This document shows positions 1-48,514 of a stretch of DNA of 64,000 nt, one piece after another. Position numbers and translations under genes: made by a program. Each line of letters opens with the position of its first letter. The first letter of the stretch is position 1. Under the pieces are notes generated by a model that was given only the letters and a program-made list of their open reading frames with translations, searched no databases and was not told the DNA's origin. Location of the stretch: contig NC_087158.1 in the NCBI RefSeq assembly GCF_035594125.1, forward strand, positions 8,898,678 through 8,962,677, written 5' to 3'. Source of the DNA: Scylla paramamosain. Lineage: Eukaryota > Arthropoda > Malacostraca > Decapoda > Portunidae.

Positions 1-590
1 CACAGAGAATGCTGACTTTCTCGCACGATCGGCACCACCCCGCGCAAAGAATTACATCATATGAACTATAAGCGCATATTTAAATAGAAGCGTGTACAGA
101 GGAAGCTGGTTGGAGCGTGTAGGCGCAACTTTCCTAATTCCTCCGGACCATTCTTGCCTGTATAATTCGCTCTGGTGGACAATTGACAACATGGACATTT
201 ATTTATTTATTCTGGAATTTGATATCAGCTCTGCTGAGAGGTGTTTTTTTTTTTTTATTTCCAAGTAGAATAGGCTGTCTATTCCAGCTATGCTACGTCT
301 TTACCAGGCGATGCTTTTTCTTTTCTTTTTTTCTTTTTTTTTTTTTGTTAATGTAGTCAAAAGTATCTTGGCTCATCCATGTGTACTCAAAATTTTTTTT
401 TCGAGTCTCTTTTTAGATCACTAAAAAGATGGTGATATTCTCCATACAGTTTTCTTTTGTGATTTATTTCATGTATTTCTCCTTTTAAGATTTGCATGAG
501 CACTTTCGAGCAATATTAACCGACCAAACAATGAGCTTGACACGTTTAGTACACAGCTGAAAACTGCTGAAAAATAAACCTACTACTGTG
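1..590. other. No gene recognised
   Basis: AT-rich sequence with several T homopolymers. No conserved coding frame, RNA gene or complete element end was seen. Confidence 0.5.
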
Positions 591-732
591 TCCCTCTCCG
601 CGCTGGTCGGAGCAGATTACCCGCGTCCTTTGCGATCACCTACCAGCGCCAGAAAACCAGCGAGGGTCAGCCAGCACCAGATTTTGCTGCTTGCTCGCGC
701 GAGAAGACCCGGGTCCTCTGTACAAAGAACCT

Positions 733-784
733 TTTGCAAATCTGGGAACAAAAGGGATCTGCGCATGCGTAGGATGTTGCTGCC
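733..784 (+). repeat. Left arm of an inverted repeat pair
   Basis: This stretch, including gatctgcgcatgcgt, returns as an imperfect reverse complement at 1299-1348. Between the arms lie an (AT)n array, an (AG)n array and a (CCTAA)n-like tract. Confidence 0.75.
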
Positions 785-872
785 AGCAGATATCGTACTG
801 CATCACACCGGGGAGTTCCCGCCTTCCAGCCACTCGCCAAATAGCTTTATGCCTTGCAACAGCCATCTACTG

Positions 873-875
<3 letters not shown>

Positions 876-969
<94 letters not shown>
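876..969. repeat. (AT)n microsatellite
   Basis: Uninterrupted AT dinucleotides, 94 bp. Confidence 0.97.
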
Positions 970-971
<2 letters not shown>

Positions 972-1033
972 GTAAGAAGGTAAAAAATGTGCGTGAAAGA
1001 GAGAGCGAGTGAGATAGTGTGTCTGAGTGTGTA

Positions 1034-1034
1034 T

Positions 1035-1117
<83 letters not shown>
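1034..1117. repeat. (AG)n microsatellite
   Basis: AG dinucleotides with one AAA interruption, directly followed by a (CCTAA)n-like tract. Confidence 0.95.
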
Positions 1118-1119
<2 letters not shown>

Positions 1120-1206
1120 AACCTAAACTAACCTAACCAAGCCAAAGCCAACCTATTCCAAACTAACCTAAACTAACCTAATTTAACCTAACCTGAACTA
1201 AACTAA
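1117..1206. repeat. Degenerate interstitial (CCTAA)n telomere-like tract
   Basis: Repeated CCTAAC/CTAAACT units, the complement of the arthropod TTAGG telomere unit, with many substitutions. It sits between microsatellites and is not a chromosome end. Similar short tracts occur near 25755-25795, 33220-33255 and 39540-39550. Confidence 0.6.
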
Positions 1207-1298
1207 CCTTAGTAGAGATGTCCATAGACTCCAAAGGATGAAAGCGACAAAGCGCCAACGGTGATGAGCGCACAGTTCCGTGGTCTAGCGTCTGGCAA

Positions 1299-1348
1299 GG
1301 CAGCAACATCCCACGCATGCGCAGATCTCTTTTATTCCCGGATTTGCA
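1299..1348 (-). repeat. Right arm of an inverted repeat pair
   Basis: Imperfect reverse complement of 733-784 with about six mismatches over 50 bp. It is itself framed by short inverted repeats (gtggtctagcgtc near 1280 and gacgct...tagaccac near 1363), so it may be the core of a small foldback element. Confidence 0.72.
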
Positions 1349-1439
1349 GAGGTCCCGTGTTTGACGCTACAATAGACCACTGAGTGGACCAGCATCTACA
1401 GTGTCTGGTCCAGTCAGAGGAGCAGCCTGCTCCCCACCT

Positions 1440-2779
1440 CCTGTACATTCCGCACGGAAGGAAATTCCCACCTCCAGAGGTTAGGAGTCTCCCCGCCCTT
1501 GGCAGTGACCTCTAACATACCAGACACACCGGACTGAATACTGGGGCCCTCAGCCTCCAAACCAGGTGATAACTCGGCCTGAGCGTTATCTCAGGGATGC
1601 TCTACAGGGTGAGACAAACCACCACTCAAAATTATCCAAACCAAACACTCCTTCCTTACCCTCCGCAATAACCCTAACCAAGTCATGTGCCTCCTGCGTT
1701 GGCTCTGTCTCAATGCACTCAGCCACAGCACCTTGAATTAAGGACGAGCTCAACTTTGGCTCTCCCAAAACCTCGCCAACAGCGGGACAAGCCTCTGGGC
1801 ACTCTGCTCCCACTACGGCATCAACACCTACTCACCACTCCTCTCGTGGTGGCTCTATGTTGCAGTTGACCCCAGGAGTCACATCTTTGCCTTCTCCTCG
1901 GCCTCAAGCCTCTTGACTTTCCTAATTCCCTGAGCTTTCAACCTTCTAGTCTCAACTTCAGCTTCCAGCTCAAGCCTCCTCATCTCTAGCCTCTCCCAGC
2001 TCCATTTTCTTCATCTCCAACTTAAATATCATCTCTTCAGACATTCCTTCTGTCAGAGAGACCCCGTCTATGCTGTGAATGGGACTAGTATGGCCACGGA
2101 CACTATTTGTGGAGCTGGGTGTCCAAACACCCAGGGCCAATACACACGCCTACTTCTTGCCGACACAGGAGACTCAAGTTGCGAGTCACCCCTGCCACCA
2201 GCTTTTCCATGGTCTAGGTTGGGTGCAAACGCACACACTATATAAATAAAACAAATAACACTGAACTGGCTCTCCCATGTGACTGCCAGAACTTCCAGCG
2301 ATCCTGGCGAGGTCGCCAGCCCCTCTTACAGCTGCCACTAATTCGGATCAGCTTTCCCTAGGCTACCACCCTAGTAGCCTAGACCGGGGCAAAAACTACA
2401 CGAATCTAGATAGCCCGCTAGCTGCAAACAGATATAGCCTTGTCCACGGCCCCACTATAATTCCTAATGAGGTCACCAAATCTGTTACGTTCACATACCC
2501 AGTCCCTCTTACAACTGTCACTCACTTAGGTCAGCTTCCCTTAGACTACTTTCCGTAATCTAGTGCAAGACCTCCTATAACGAAACGCACGATTCCAGTT
2601 AATTCGTCATGGCTGCAAACAGCAAATACCTATACGTCGCCATCATGTCTCACTACATGAAAAAAAAAAAAAACTTATCACACTTGCTGAGGAAGGAGTT
2701 GTGAGTACCCAACCTAAGACACACACAAGTACTACACTGATAAGCTAAACCAAAATTTCTTATGAGGAAATCGCTCACA

Positions 2780-2780
<1 letters not shown>
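1440..2780 (-). mobile_element. Possible degenerate LTR retrotransposon gag/leader region
   Basis: On the - strand, 2060-1860 reads as a charged helical stretch (EEMIFKLEMKKMELGEAR), a type common at gypsy Gag N-termini, and 1813-1586 stays open for 75 codons. A motif reading TGGTGACC on the - strand near 2475, next to AACAG, resembles the junction of an LTR and a primer binding site. A CC(C/T)CTTACAGC-like segment near 2320 recurs near 2500. No protease, RT or clear LTR pair was found, so the call is tentative. Confidence 0.3.
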
Positions 2781-3527
<747 letters not shown>

Positions 3528-3640
3528 CTATTTTTTTCTTATTTATATTAAGACTATTAAGATCGCTTTTGGTTACATTTCCTGGCAAGCTTGTGAAGGA
3601 CTGTCAAGTTATACATTATCATAAATAATATGTCACCTCT

Positions 3641-3677
3641 ACTAAACCAATAACCACTTAGTGGTTGTTGGTTTAGT
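3641..3677. repeat. Near-perfect 37 bp foldback
   Basis: Two 18 bp arms (actaaaccaat... and its reverse complement) around one central base, with a single T:G pair. A hairpin of this size is unlikely by chance, but no element was recognised around it. 3523-4264 otherwise shows no gene. Confidence 0.75.
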
Positions 3678-6600
3678 AAAGCTGACGTAGGCTGAGAAGT
3701 AACGCTGAATAAATTACTCCAATCACAACGAATATTAAATATAGTGATGAACAGATTCATACTCACCAGGCTACGACCCTCATTTAATTAAAGAAAACAT
3801 CCTATCCCCTATTTTCTAGTTATCTTCATCCATATTCTCTCCACTTTATTAATGCAATTGTTAACTAGTATTTTCACTCTTCCATCCCTTTCACAGGCAA
3901 ACCATAACTACATATTTTCTTTTTCGCTTAGTTCCTACGATTTGACTAATTTCAAGATTTTTCCAGAACTAAATTGGAGCGTTTGCAGTGTTCTAGAAAA
4001 TCTGCCAGGTTCACCAGATCACTTCATTTTAGATAAAAGTTTAGTAAGTTTAGTAATTTAGTATGTTTAGTAGTAAAGCATCTTTACGCCATATGTGTAT
4101 TATCAAAACCAAACATTAGGAACATTTCTACCCATCATCATCAAAAAAGAGAACAAGAAATACGACAAAACGAGCAAAATACGACACAAATTATCCCGAG
4201 TTTGGAATGCATCGTCACCTTCGGACGAATGTTATTTTTTTCCTCTTTATATAAGTTTAAGGAGGCAGAGGGCACCTGCCAAAACGAATATTACTCCCAG
4301 TGAGGTCTAAAGCACTGGATCAGGGGGTGCTGTGAACCTATCATCAAACCTAGCTGTGCCCTTACTAAACGTTTCCCGTTATGTCTCATAACAAAAGGGG
4401 GCAGTCACAGCCTGCCCTCTAAAGACAACCCTCTTCATTCGCACAAAACTACAAGCACCTAATTACACATACAGCCTTCACTCAAAATTCAAAATTATCA
4501 TGGCGACTCCTACACCAGCCTCGGCGTCCCCATCTGGGAAGGGAACCACAAAAGTCCCCAGGTCGGACTGTTCCTTTGGTATCGACCCTAAGTGTCTTGA
4601 CACACCCCTCAACTTTTTCTTTATTAACTTCTACAACATTCGCGGTCTTAGATCTAATTTTCATTTTGTAGAACACCACCTCTCCTCTACTAAACCTCAT
4701 CTTCTTTTCCTCACTGAAACATAGGTGTCTGAGGGAACTGACAGTAGCCCCTTTTCTGTTCCCTCCTACTTTTTTTATACTCATTTTCAATCCAAAGCTG
4801 AATGTTGTGTCTATGTGCACAGTGACTTATCTTGCGTTCGTGCCCATGTTCTTGAATATTCCAAGTTTTCCACTATCTGTCTATGACTACAGAGTCATTC
4901 TCAAACAAAAGTTATTTGTGCTGTATACCTCTTGCCTAACTTCTCTAACTATAAGAAGTTCTTTGACTACTTAACTTCCAAAGTGGAGCAAATTCTGACT
5001 CTTCGCTTTTGTGGAGATCTCTATTCTTGGAGATTTCAATGTTCACCACCAGCTTTGGCTTTCCTCTCCATTCACTGACCATCCTGGTCAACTAACCTTT
5101 AACTTTGCTATCCTCCAGAGCAATTGGTGCAACACCCTAGTCGCATTCTTGACCGACTTGGAGATACGAGCAATATTCTTGACTTTTTCCTAATCTCTAA
5201 TCCTTCTGCTTATGCTGTTACCCTTTCTTCTCAGTTGGCCTCTTCCTATCACAATCTTATATCTATATCTAATATATCATATCCTATCGCTCCAATCCCT
5301 CCTCACGATCCCCCTAAGCAGGGGTGCCTCTGGCGTTTTGCCTCTTCTAGCTGAGGGACCTGAGGAGGTATTTTCCTGATTTTCCTTGGAATGACTACTG
5401 TTTTCGTATCAGAGACCCGTCTCTCTGTACTGAGCGCATAGAGGCATACATTCCTTTTTTTAGACCTAAACCTTGCAAACCTTGGTTTAACACTGCCTGT
5501 TCTTGTGTTATGCATGAGAGTTGGCCCACAAAACGTACTTGAACTTTCCACCTCCAGAATCTCATGTGCTTTACATTTCTGCCCAGAACAATGCCAAGTT
5601 TGTTCTGTGACTAGCCCAAAACTTCATCATTAATAGAAAGTGTCAAAATCTTTCAAGATCTAACTCCCCTCATGACTTCTGGCACCTAGCCAAAAACATC
5701 TCCAATAATTTTGCTTCTTCTTTCCCTCTTTTATTTCAACCAGATGGCACCACTGCTATCAGATCTATCAGCTGAACTTTTTGCTCAGACCTTTGCTAAA
5801 AACTCTACCTTGGATGATTCAGGGCTTGTTCCTCCCTCTCCTCCACCCTCTGACTACTTCATCTTTAAAAATTCTCCGCAGTGATATTTTCCATGCCCTC
5901 ACTGGCCTAAACCCTCGGAAGGTTTATGGACCTGATAGGATCCCTCCTATTGTTCTCAGTAACTGCGCTACCGTGCTTGCACCTTGCCTAGTCAAACTCA
6001 ACTCTATCTGTCAACATCTACCTTTCCTTCTTGTTAGAAGTTTGTCTACATTCAGCCTGTTCCTAAAATGAGTGACCGTTCTAACCCTTGAAATTACCGT
6101 CCTATTGCTTTAATTTCCTGCTTATCTATTTTTTTTTTTTTTTTTTTATCTATCCTCACTAGGAAGACTCTTAAACATCTATCACTTCACAACCTTCTAT
6201 CTTATTGCCAGTAGGGGTTCCGGTAAGGCCGCTCTACTGGTGATCTGGCTTTCGTTACTGAGTCTTGGTCATCCTCTTTTAGAGATTTTAGTGAAACTTT
6301 TATTGTTGCCTTAGACATATCAAAACTTTTGATAGAGTCTGGCACAAAGCTTTGATTTCCAGACTACCCACCTACGGCTTCTATCCTTCTCTCTACCTTC
6401 ATATCAAGTTTCCTCTCTGACTATTCTATTGCTGCTGTGGTAAACGATCACTGTTCTCTTAAATCTAAAATCACAGTGGTGTCTCTTTCTATTATTCATC
6501 AATGATCTTTTAAACTAAACTTCTTGTCTTATTCACTTATACGCTGATGATACCACCCTGCATTTTTCCACGTATTTTCATAGACGTCCAACCCTTCAGA

Positions 6601-7351
6601 AAATACACAGTTCATGCAGGGAAGTCACAGAACGCCTGATTTCTGATCTCACAAAAAAAAAAAAAAAAAAAATTGATTGGGGCAAAACAAACTTAATATT
6701 GTTCAATGCATGAAAACTCAATTCCTCCATCTATCAACTCAACACAACCTTCCAGACAACTATTCCCACTTATTCAATGACATTCAACTGTTCCTATCTT
6801 CTACACTGAACATCCTCTGTCTGTCCTCTACATATAATCTAAACTGGAAACTTCACATCTCATCTCTAGCTAAAACAGCTTCTATCAAGTTGGGTGTTCT
6901 GAGATGTCTCCGGCAGTTTTTCTTATCCTTCTAGCTGCTAATTATGTACAAGGGCCTTACCCGTTTATGTATGGAGTATGCTTTACATGTCTGGGGAGGG
7001 TTCACTCATACCACTCTTCTAGACAGGGTGGAATCAAAAAGCTTTTCATCTCATCAACTCCTCTCCTCTAACTGACTCTTCAACCTCTTTCTCATCGCCG
7101 CGATGTTGCATCGTTTGCTATCTTCTATCATTTTTTTCATGCTAACTGCTCTTCTGATCTTGCTAACTGCTTGCCTCTCTTCCTTCCGCGGCCTCGCTGC
7201 ACAAGATTATCTTCTTTTTCTCATCCCTATTCTATCCATCTCTCTAATGCAAGAATTAACCAGTATATACTCAATCATTCATCCTTCTTCTGTGGTGAAC
7301 TCTAGAATCCCCTACCTGCTTCCTATGACTTGAACTCCTTCAAGGGAGGTT

Positions 7352-8502
<1,151 letters not shown>

Positions 8503-8623
8503 GGAGGTTTCAAGACTTATCTTTCAATTTTTGACTACCGCTTTGGACACTATTCGGCGACTGGCATCTCAGTGTGATTTTTTCATTCTATTGGATTTTT
8601 GTGCCCTTGGCCGGTGCCCCTCC

Positions 8624-9382
<759 letters not shown>

Positions 9383-9384
9383 GT

Positions 9385-9460
<76 letters not shown>

Positions 9461-9580
9461 CAATTTGAGGGAGTTTATTATTATTTTTATTTATTTATTT
9501 TTATTTTTTTATTTTATTTTATTTTATTTTATTTTATTTATTTATTTTTTTATTTATTTATTTATTTATTTTTTTTTTTT
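9383..9580. repeat. (GT)n microsatellite followed by T/A-rich (TTTA)n-like tract
   Basis: About 77 bp of GT dinucleotides, then about 105 bp of TTTA/TTTTA units. It ends some 100 bp upstream of the first ALDH3 exon. Confidence 0.93.
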
Positions 9581-9683
9581 GCCCTTGGCTAGCTTCCCTA
9601 ACACTTAGAAAAGATAAAAGAAAAGAAAAGAAAATGTACAAATAGATAAATACAAGGCTTAATGATAATATCGTCCTCTACAG

Positions 9684-42553
<32,870 letters not shown>

Positions 42554-43093
42554 ATCCATCACCCTGACTACTGCAATATGTTGTCATTTTATATAGGTTA
42601 ACTTTTGTTTTATGAATAATTGGATGGAAAATGAGGAAATCTTTATAGGAAATAAACAGCGACAGTATACTAACACTATCCTCAGCAGAATGAACACAAT
42701 TGTCAAGTGAAAATAAAATTTCTGGTCTGGTTACAAAGTTTTCAACAAACAAAACACTATCATCTCATGTCTGAATATCGTACGAACTTTTTTTTTTTTT
42801 TCAAACAAATGCCATGTATTCTTATGCGTTGTTTGATATTGGTGTAATTTTAAGGACACAGCCATAGATGTTAATGCTGCATTTATGTAATTAAATTATT
42901 CATATCATAGCAATATATGGTGTAAACATCATATGAATAAAATTCGGATAAAAAGGGTATTTCAACCAATCATGAAGAAAACTGTATCTCCAGCGTCTAT
43001 GCCCACGTTTGCATGATCATTTACGTGGTTATGTACACACACATTAAGGCATTCGCAATGGTCTGGAAAAACTGCCAGTCACCAGCCGATTTA

Positions 43094-43098
<5 letters not shown>

Positions 43099-43149
<51 letters not shown>
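43099..43149. repeat. (AC)n microsatellite
   Basis: 51 bp, directly before a LINE RT fragment. Confidence 0.97.
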
Positions 43150-43153
<4 letters not shown>

Positions 43154-43620
43154 CCACCAAGAACCCGGACTACTCGCCACTGCAAGCAATTCTGAAGCGA
43201 CTGCAGACGTGGACGGAGGAGAGCAGGATGACCATCAACCACAGCAAAACTGTGGTGATGCATTTCTGTACCTCCTCTGTACCAGTGCCCCTTCCCCAGC
43301 TCACAGTGGGCCCTCACCCCCTCCAGGTGGTCCGACGTGCCAAGCTTCTCGGAGTCACGGTGGACGACCAGCTGACCTGGAAGCAGCATGTCGCCAGCAC
43401 CGTAAGATCAGCTACCTACAGGCTGTACATGCTGCGCAGATTCGGGTCGCTGGGGACGCCGACAGATGAGTTAAGGGGGGTGTACCTCACCTTCATCCTC
43501 CCCAAACTCATGTACGCCTCCCCAGCGTGATCCTCCTCCCTCACACACACACTCAACAGCTACAGCTAGAGAGTGTGCAGAAAAGGGCGTGCAGGGTCAT
43601 CCTTGACATTATCACATTCC
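43150..43620 (+). mobile_element. LINE reverse transcriptase C-terminal fragment (another family)
   Basis: Reads LQAILKRLQTWTEESRMTI, NHSKTVVMHF, LLGVTVDDQLTWKQHV, YRLYMLRRFG and YLTFILPKLMYASPA, the post-YADD and thumb part of a non-LTR RT. A TGA follows ASPA. It is GC-richer than its surroundings and unlike the copies A-J. The N-terminal RT and 3' UTR are missing. Confidence 0.8.
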
Positions 43621-43643
43621 CTTTTTTTCTGTAGTAATCGGCA

Positions 43644-43666
43644 GTTGTTGTTGTTGTTGTTGTCGC

Positions 43667-43705
<39 letters not shown>

Positions 43706-43712
43706 GGTTGTT
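43644..43712. repeat. (GTT)n microsatellite
   Basis: TTG/GTT trinucleotides with two interruptions. Confidence 0.93.
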
Positions 43713-43917
43713 ATTTCCAGAGAAGTTAATTATTTTCTTCATCCCTGTATTTCATTATTTTTTTTAATGATAGCTTCACTAATGTTTTTAAGCTTGCATG
43801 ATATTCACATCTTACCCTTGTATGTACGGGTTTTAATAGTGCATTGGTTGCAATGTCGATTTATCTTTATCTTGTCTTAATGGTTAAGGACACGCGTGCG
43901 CCTGTGTGTGTGGTAAT

Positions 43918-43966
43918 AACAATAATACTGATAATAATAATGATGATGATAACGATGATGATGATG

Positions 43967-44029
<63 letters not shown>
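43918..44029. repeat. (AAT)n/(ATG)n microsatellite
   Basis: Mixed AAT and ATG units, then pure (AAT)n at about 43970-44029. Confidence 0.94.
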
Positions 44030-44030
<1 letters not shown>

Positions 44031-44289
44031 ACCATTATTATTTGTTATTATGTGCTTTGTGCTTACGACAACGTGGGCACATATCGACAAGTGGGATCGC
44101 GCCCCTTCACACCTCATCTGAGTTCCATAGAGATGTCGGTCCCCTGGGGAAACACCTGGTCTCACACCCCTCACCAGTTATTACCTATACACCCTTTTCT
44201 CCTAGACCACAGGATAGATGTAATATTTGTGTGTGATTGGTGGGTGCCTCTCGGTCAGGTTGCATAAATTAAGGGTCTCGGTGTCGGCT

Positions 44290-44710
44290 GCACTAAAGGA
44301 CGCCAAATATACAGACTAAAACATAACAGAACACTACAACATATTGGCCCAAACTTTCCAACATTTTTACACTCAAGGATATGACACTACACCTGACTCA
44401 GATCTGACCAACTATAGAACATACCAAAATATACTCGGAACACAGGGTCCTCTAACCACCAATGACCATATTCCCATTATTGCTACTATCGGTGTGTTAC
44501 CTATTTTTATATCAGTCCCCCGAGATTGAATGACTGGTTTAGTTTATGGCGCCGCTACAAAACTTTAAAAACAAAAAAAAAGTGTAAGTTAAAATATTGA
44601 CATTAAAACAAAATTATAGGTACCATAAAAATGTTAAAAGATCACTAAAAAGGTAAGCACAAAAAAAAAGGAAATGGGATGAACCATCAAAACCTTAGGT
44701 GCTAAAAATG
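44290..44710 (+). mobile_element. Internally deleted copy of the I-like LINE
   Basis: 44344-44529 reads an endonuclease C-terminal piece ending GPLTTNDHIPIIATI. It is followed at 44536-44700 by a 3' UTR (atggcgccgctacaaaactt, aaaatattgacattaaaac) that matches 12210-12345 of the I-like LINE. The whole RT and RNase H are missing between. 44711-45340 shows no gene. Confidence 0.65.
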
Positions 44711-45340
44711 AGAGGGTTGGTATTTTAATGTATTAATTAATTTGATGTAACCCTATTGTCTGCGACTTTCCTGCATTTTCGCTCTTCCCGACTAGGGGGA
44801 TCGTGTACAAAGTACAAGTAAACATTACCGGGCGAACAATATTCTGTGGATCACCTCGCGGCAAAAAGGCCCAACATATCGTATGGCGACATTCCGTCTG
44901 ATTACCTATAATGTAGTACATACTATTACTTGCAATGTTGGCCATGATTTTTCTTAACACCATAGCTCATATCCGCTTTCTCATTATCACCATTGGCATT
45001 TCACATCAGATAGATATATTTTGCACATACTCGTACACACACACCGCGCGACAACCGCGGCAGCCACCCTTGAATGATTTTATGGAGAAGAAAGCTGAGC
45101 ATCACACGATTGTTTGGCTTCATCAAGCTACCAGATGACGATTAGGAAAACTGAAACTACAATCGAGCTCAAAAGACACTGTTACATCTCTAGAGTGTAA
45201 ATTGGTTACAGTAGACTATGCGTACAATATGAAAAAATAGATAAATAAATAAATAAATAAAAGTGAGTAAACATTTTCTTTCCATTTCTTCAATTCCCTA
45301 TTGTTCCTATAATTTGGCTGGTATTGAATTACCACTGCTG

Positions 45341-45444
<104 letters not shown>

Positions 45445-46019
45445 TCAATAATGTTGAGAGAGAGAGAGAGAGAGGGGAAGCATTATGAACCTGCAGCTAG
45501 ATGTTATGAATATTACTGTCGGTTTGCGATGGATGAATACCTGCTTACTTAGCTAAGCAAGTTTTAGCCACACTGAAAAAGTGTTAACAAAATATGGGCC
45601 GGGGACCCAGTTCATATGTATCACACCAAACACTTTCCCCAAACTCCGCCCTTTTGAAAGTGGTTCCATTTGGTAGTTAAATTTTAATGCCAAACAGGCA
45701 ACAGTAAGATTATAGTTCAAAAGTAATTATTTGTGATTGCAAGCAAAAACAACTAAAATGCATATGAGGTGATAAAGCCAATGACTGATTCCACAACTTT
45801 GCAGAATCTGTTGTGATTTGAGGCCACTTAGATATCAAAATATTTTTTTTAAGATGAATGTTTGTTGTTAGTCATAGTTGTTGTTTCTTTTTTTTTTCTT
45901 TTTTTATTTCTTTATTCCATTCTCACGACTCGGGAGGCTGGTAAGTAACAAAGTTTCTAGTTTCAGGCCAAAAAATGTCCAGCAGGATCGCGCAGCCTCA
46001 TCCACGTAAACAACTCCCC

Positions 46020-47660
46020 ACCTACTCGAAATAAGCCAAAGGTTTTCTATGTGAACGCTCGTAGCTTGCATAACAAGTTTTCAGAGTTAGAAGAAATAGC
46101 GTTCACAGAAGACTACGTAATAGAGTCATGGTTAAATGTAGAAGTCAGAGACTCTATAGCCGAATATAAAATTCCCGGGTATGTAATATTTGAAAAAAGT
46201 CGTGTAAACAGAAATAAAGGCGGCATTTTATTCTACATGAAAGCCAGCCTCAACCCAGTTATTTTATCAAAACGTAGATGTTATATTTATATTATTAAAG
46301 AATAATTACGGGACCAAACTAGTATTATCTTTTATGTACAGACTACCAGCCCAGCCAGTCCAAACTGACAGCGAAATTTCCCACCAAATTAGCAAGATAA
46401 GTGACACAAACCGACGCCGTAATCTTTGGAGATTTTAATCTACCGGTGACTAAGTGGGGCGTATCACTCATCTCATATCATGGACATGACCTGTATAATA
46501 ACTTAAACGAAAGTTCACTTACACAATTTGTACAAAATCCGACACGTGATAAGCATGTCCTTGACCTCGTGCTTACTACGAATGACGAATTAATAAAAAA
46601 TGTGAATGTCGGCGAGGAGTTTAGCAACAGTGACCACCGCGCAATCACCTTCAGTATAAAATTCATGGCTAATGAGTCAAATATAAGCAAAGAAAAAGTC
46701 CCTAACTACAGAAAAGCAAATTTCTGTAAACTCAAATCAATTCTTAACCAAATTGACTGGAGTCACCTACTTACCACCAAAGATATTAATGCTCACTGGA
46801 AATTTTTCATGAACAGATACTTAAAAGCAGTGCAAGAATGCGTACCCATGAAAAATCGTCGTCCTACTAAAAACGTTAAGCCTAAGTGGTGGGACACACA
46901 AATAGCTGAATGCTTGCGCGCCTAGAGGGATGCACATAACAGATTAAAATCCTTCAGTAATGACGAAGAACACACGAAATTCGTTGAAGTAAGACGTAAA
47001 GCAAAGAGGTTAATTAAACATAGCAAAAGGTCCACCAAGTTACATTTTGCGAACTAGACTAAAACGAACCCGAAGGAATTTTATAGCTTTATTAGGCAAA
47101 AGAGAGTGATTACTTCAACTATTGGACCCATAATTGACGTAAATGGAGATTACACTAATAATGAGGACCAAATTAGTAACATTCTAAACACTTTCTTTGC
47201 CTCAGTATTTACACTAGAAAACCTCAGCGACATCCCATGCATGGTACCCCTACTACCAGAAAGACATTGATAAATTAGAAAGAGTTCAGTGTTCAGTAAC
47301 AAAAATGATACCAAGCTTAAGAAACAAATCATACGAAGAGCGTCTTAAAGAATTTAATCTTTTCCCACTAACACAAAGAAGACTAAGAGGCGACTTAATA
47401 CAGGTGTTTAAAATCATCAAAGGCATTGATAACATGAACTGCAGTAAATATTTCACGATAGACTCTTCAAATTACACGCGAGGAAATGGCTGCAAAATTG
47501 TTAGGAAATCCTTCAACTCTCACGAATCGAAAAACTATTTTTTCCATCAAGTAGTAAATCTATGGAATGGGCTTCCTCAAGATGTGATAGACTGTAACAC
47601 CGTAGAGACTTTAAACGTCGTCTTGATAAATATATTGTCTGCAATCCGCGGCTAACAGTG
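46020..47660 (+). mobile_element. CR1-like LINE with the RT core deleted
   Basis: Endonuclease text from 46033 (VFYVNARSLHNKFSELEEI, YKIPGYVIFEKSR, NKGGILFYMK, then AVIFGDFNLPVTKW and NSDHRAITFSIKF) continues through a linker (46940-47220: KEFYSFIRQKR, LNTFFASVFT). At about 47245 the text jumps to the C-terminal region (LERVQCSVTKMIPSLRN, YEERLKEFNLFPLTQRRLRGDLI, NYFFHQVVNLWNGLPQ). The whole YADD-containing RT is absent. Stops occur near 46302 and 46923. Orientation and domain style suggest a CR1-group element. Confidence 0.8.
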
Positions 47661-47763
47661 TTTGTTTGCTAGTGATTAACTTCCTTGCCCTCAGGAAATG
47701 TGAGTACCTCATTTAATCTATTTTCTTTCTTTCCTATAAAAGTTTCCTATAAAAGTTCTGACA

Positions 47764-48510
47764 GCATAGCAGAAGGATTAGAGGTCAGGAAAAAAGTCAA
47801 GAAAGTTGGGCGTATCTCCAAGACGGTCAGGAATACGAGTAGGGTGTTGCACCAATTGCTCTAGGTCGTGGAGGATAGCAAAGTTGTAGGTTAGTTCACC
47901 AGGATGGTCAGTGAAGGGAGAGGAAAGCCAAAGCTGGTGGTGAACATTGAAGTCTCCAAGAGTGGAGATCTCTGCAAAAGGGAAGAGAGTCAGAATGTGC
48001 TCCACTTTGGAAGTTAAGTAGTCAAAGAATTTCTTATAGTCAGAGGAGTTAGGTGAGAGGTATACAGCACAGATAAATTCAGTTTGAGAGTGACTCTGTA
48101 GTCGTAGCCAGATGGTGGAAAACTCGGAAGATTCAAGAGCGTGGGCACAAGAGCAGGTTAAGTCACTGCGGACATAAACGCAGCATCCAGCTTTGGATCG
48201 AAAATGAGGATAGAGAAAGTAGAAGGGAACAGAAAAGTGGCTACTGTCAGTTGCCTCAGACACCTGAGTTTCAGTGAGGAAAAGAAGATGAGGTTTAGAA
48301 GAGGAGAGGTGGTGTTCTACAGATTGAAAATTAGATCTTAGACCGCAAATGTTACAGAAGTTAATGAAGAAAAAGTTGAGGGGGGTGTCAAGACACTTAG
48401 GGTCGTCGACAGAAATGCAGTCCGACCTGGGGACATTTATGGTCCCCTCCCCAGATTGGGACTCCGAGGCTGGTGTAGGAGTCGCCATTATGATTTTAAA
48501 ATTTTTGAGT
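47764..48510 (-). mobile_element. LINE copy E, 5' half (Jockey/'BS'-type)
   Basis: An uninterrupted frame of 236 residues (48488-47778) covers the N-terminus ([15 protein letters not shown]) and most of the endonuclease ([27 protein letters not shown]). It stops after LGDTPN where the sequence is truncated. This is the best-preserved N-terminal part of the family in the window. Confidence 0.87.
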
Positions 48511-48514
48511 GAAG

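Noticed and set aside
1117..1206. CCTAA tract as a chromosome end
   Set aside because: It is short, degenerate and followed by tens of kilobases of ordinary sequence on both sides, so it is interstitial.
43884..44174. Poly-Leu or poly-Asn proteins near 44 kb and 45.3 kb
   Set aside because: They are translations of ATT/AAT trinucleotide arrays.
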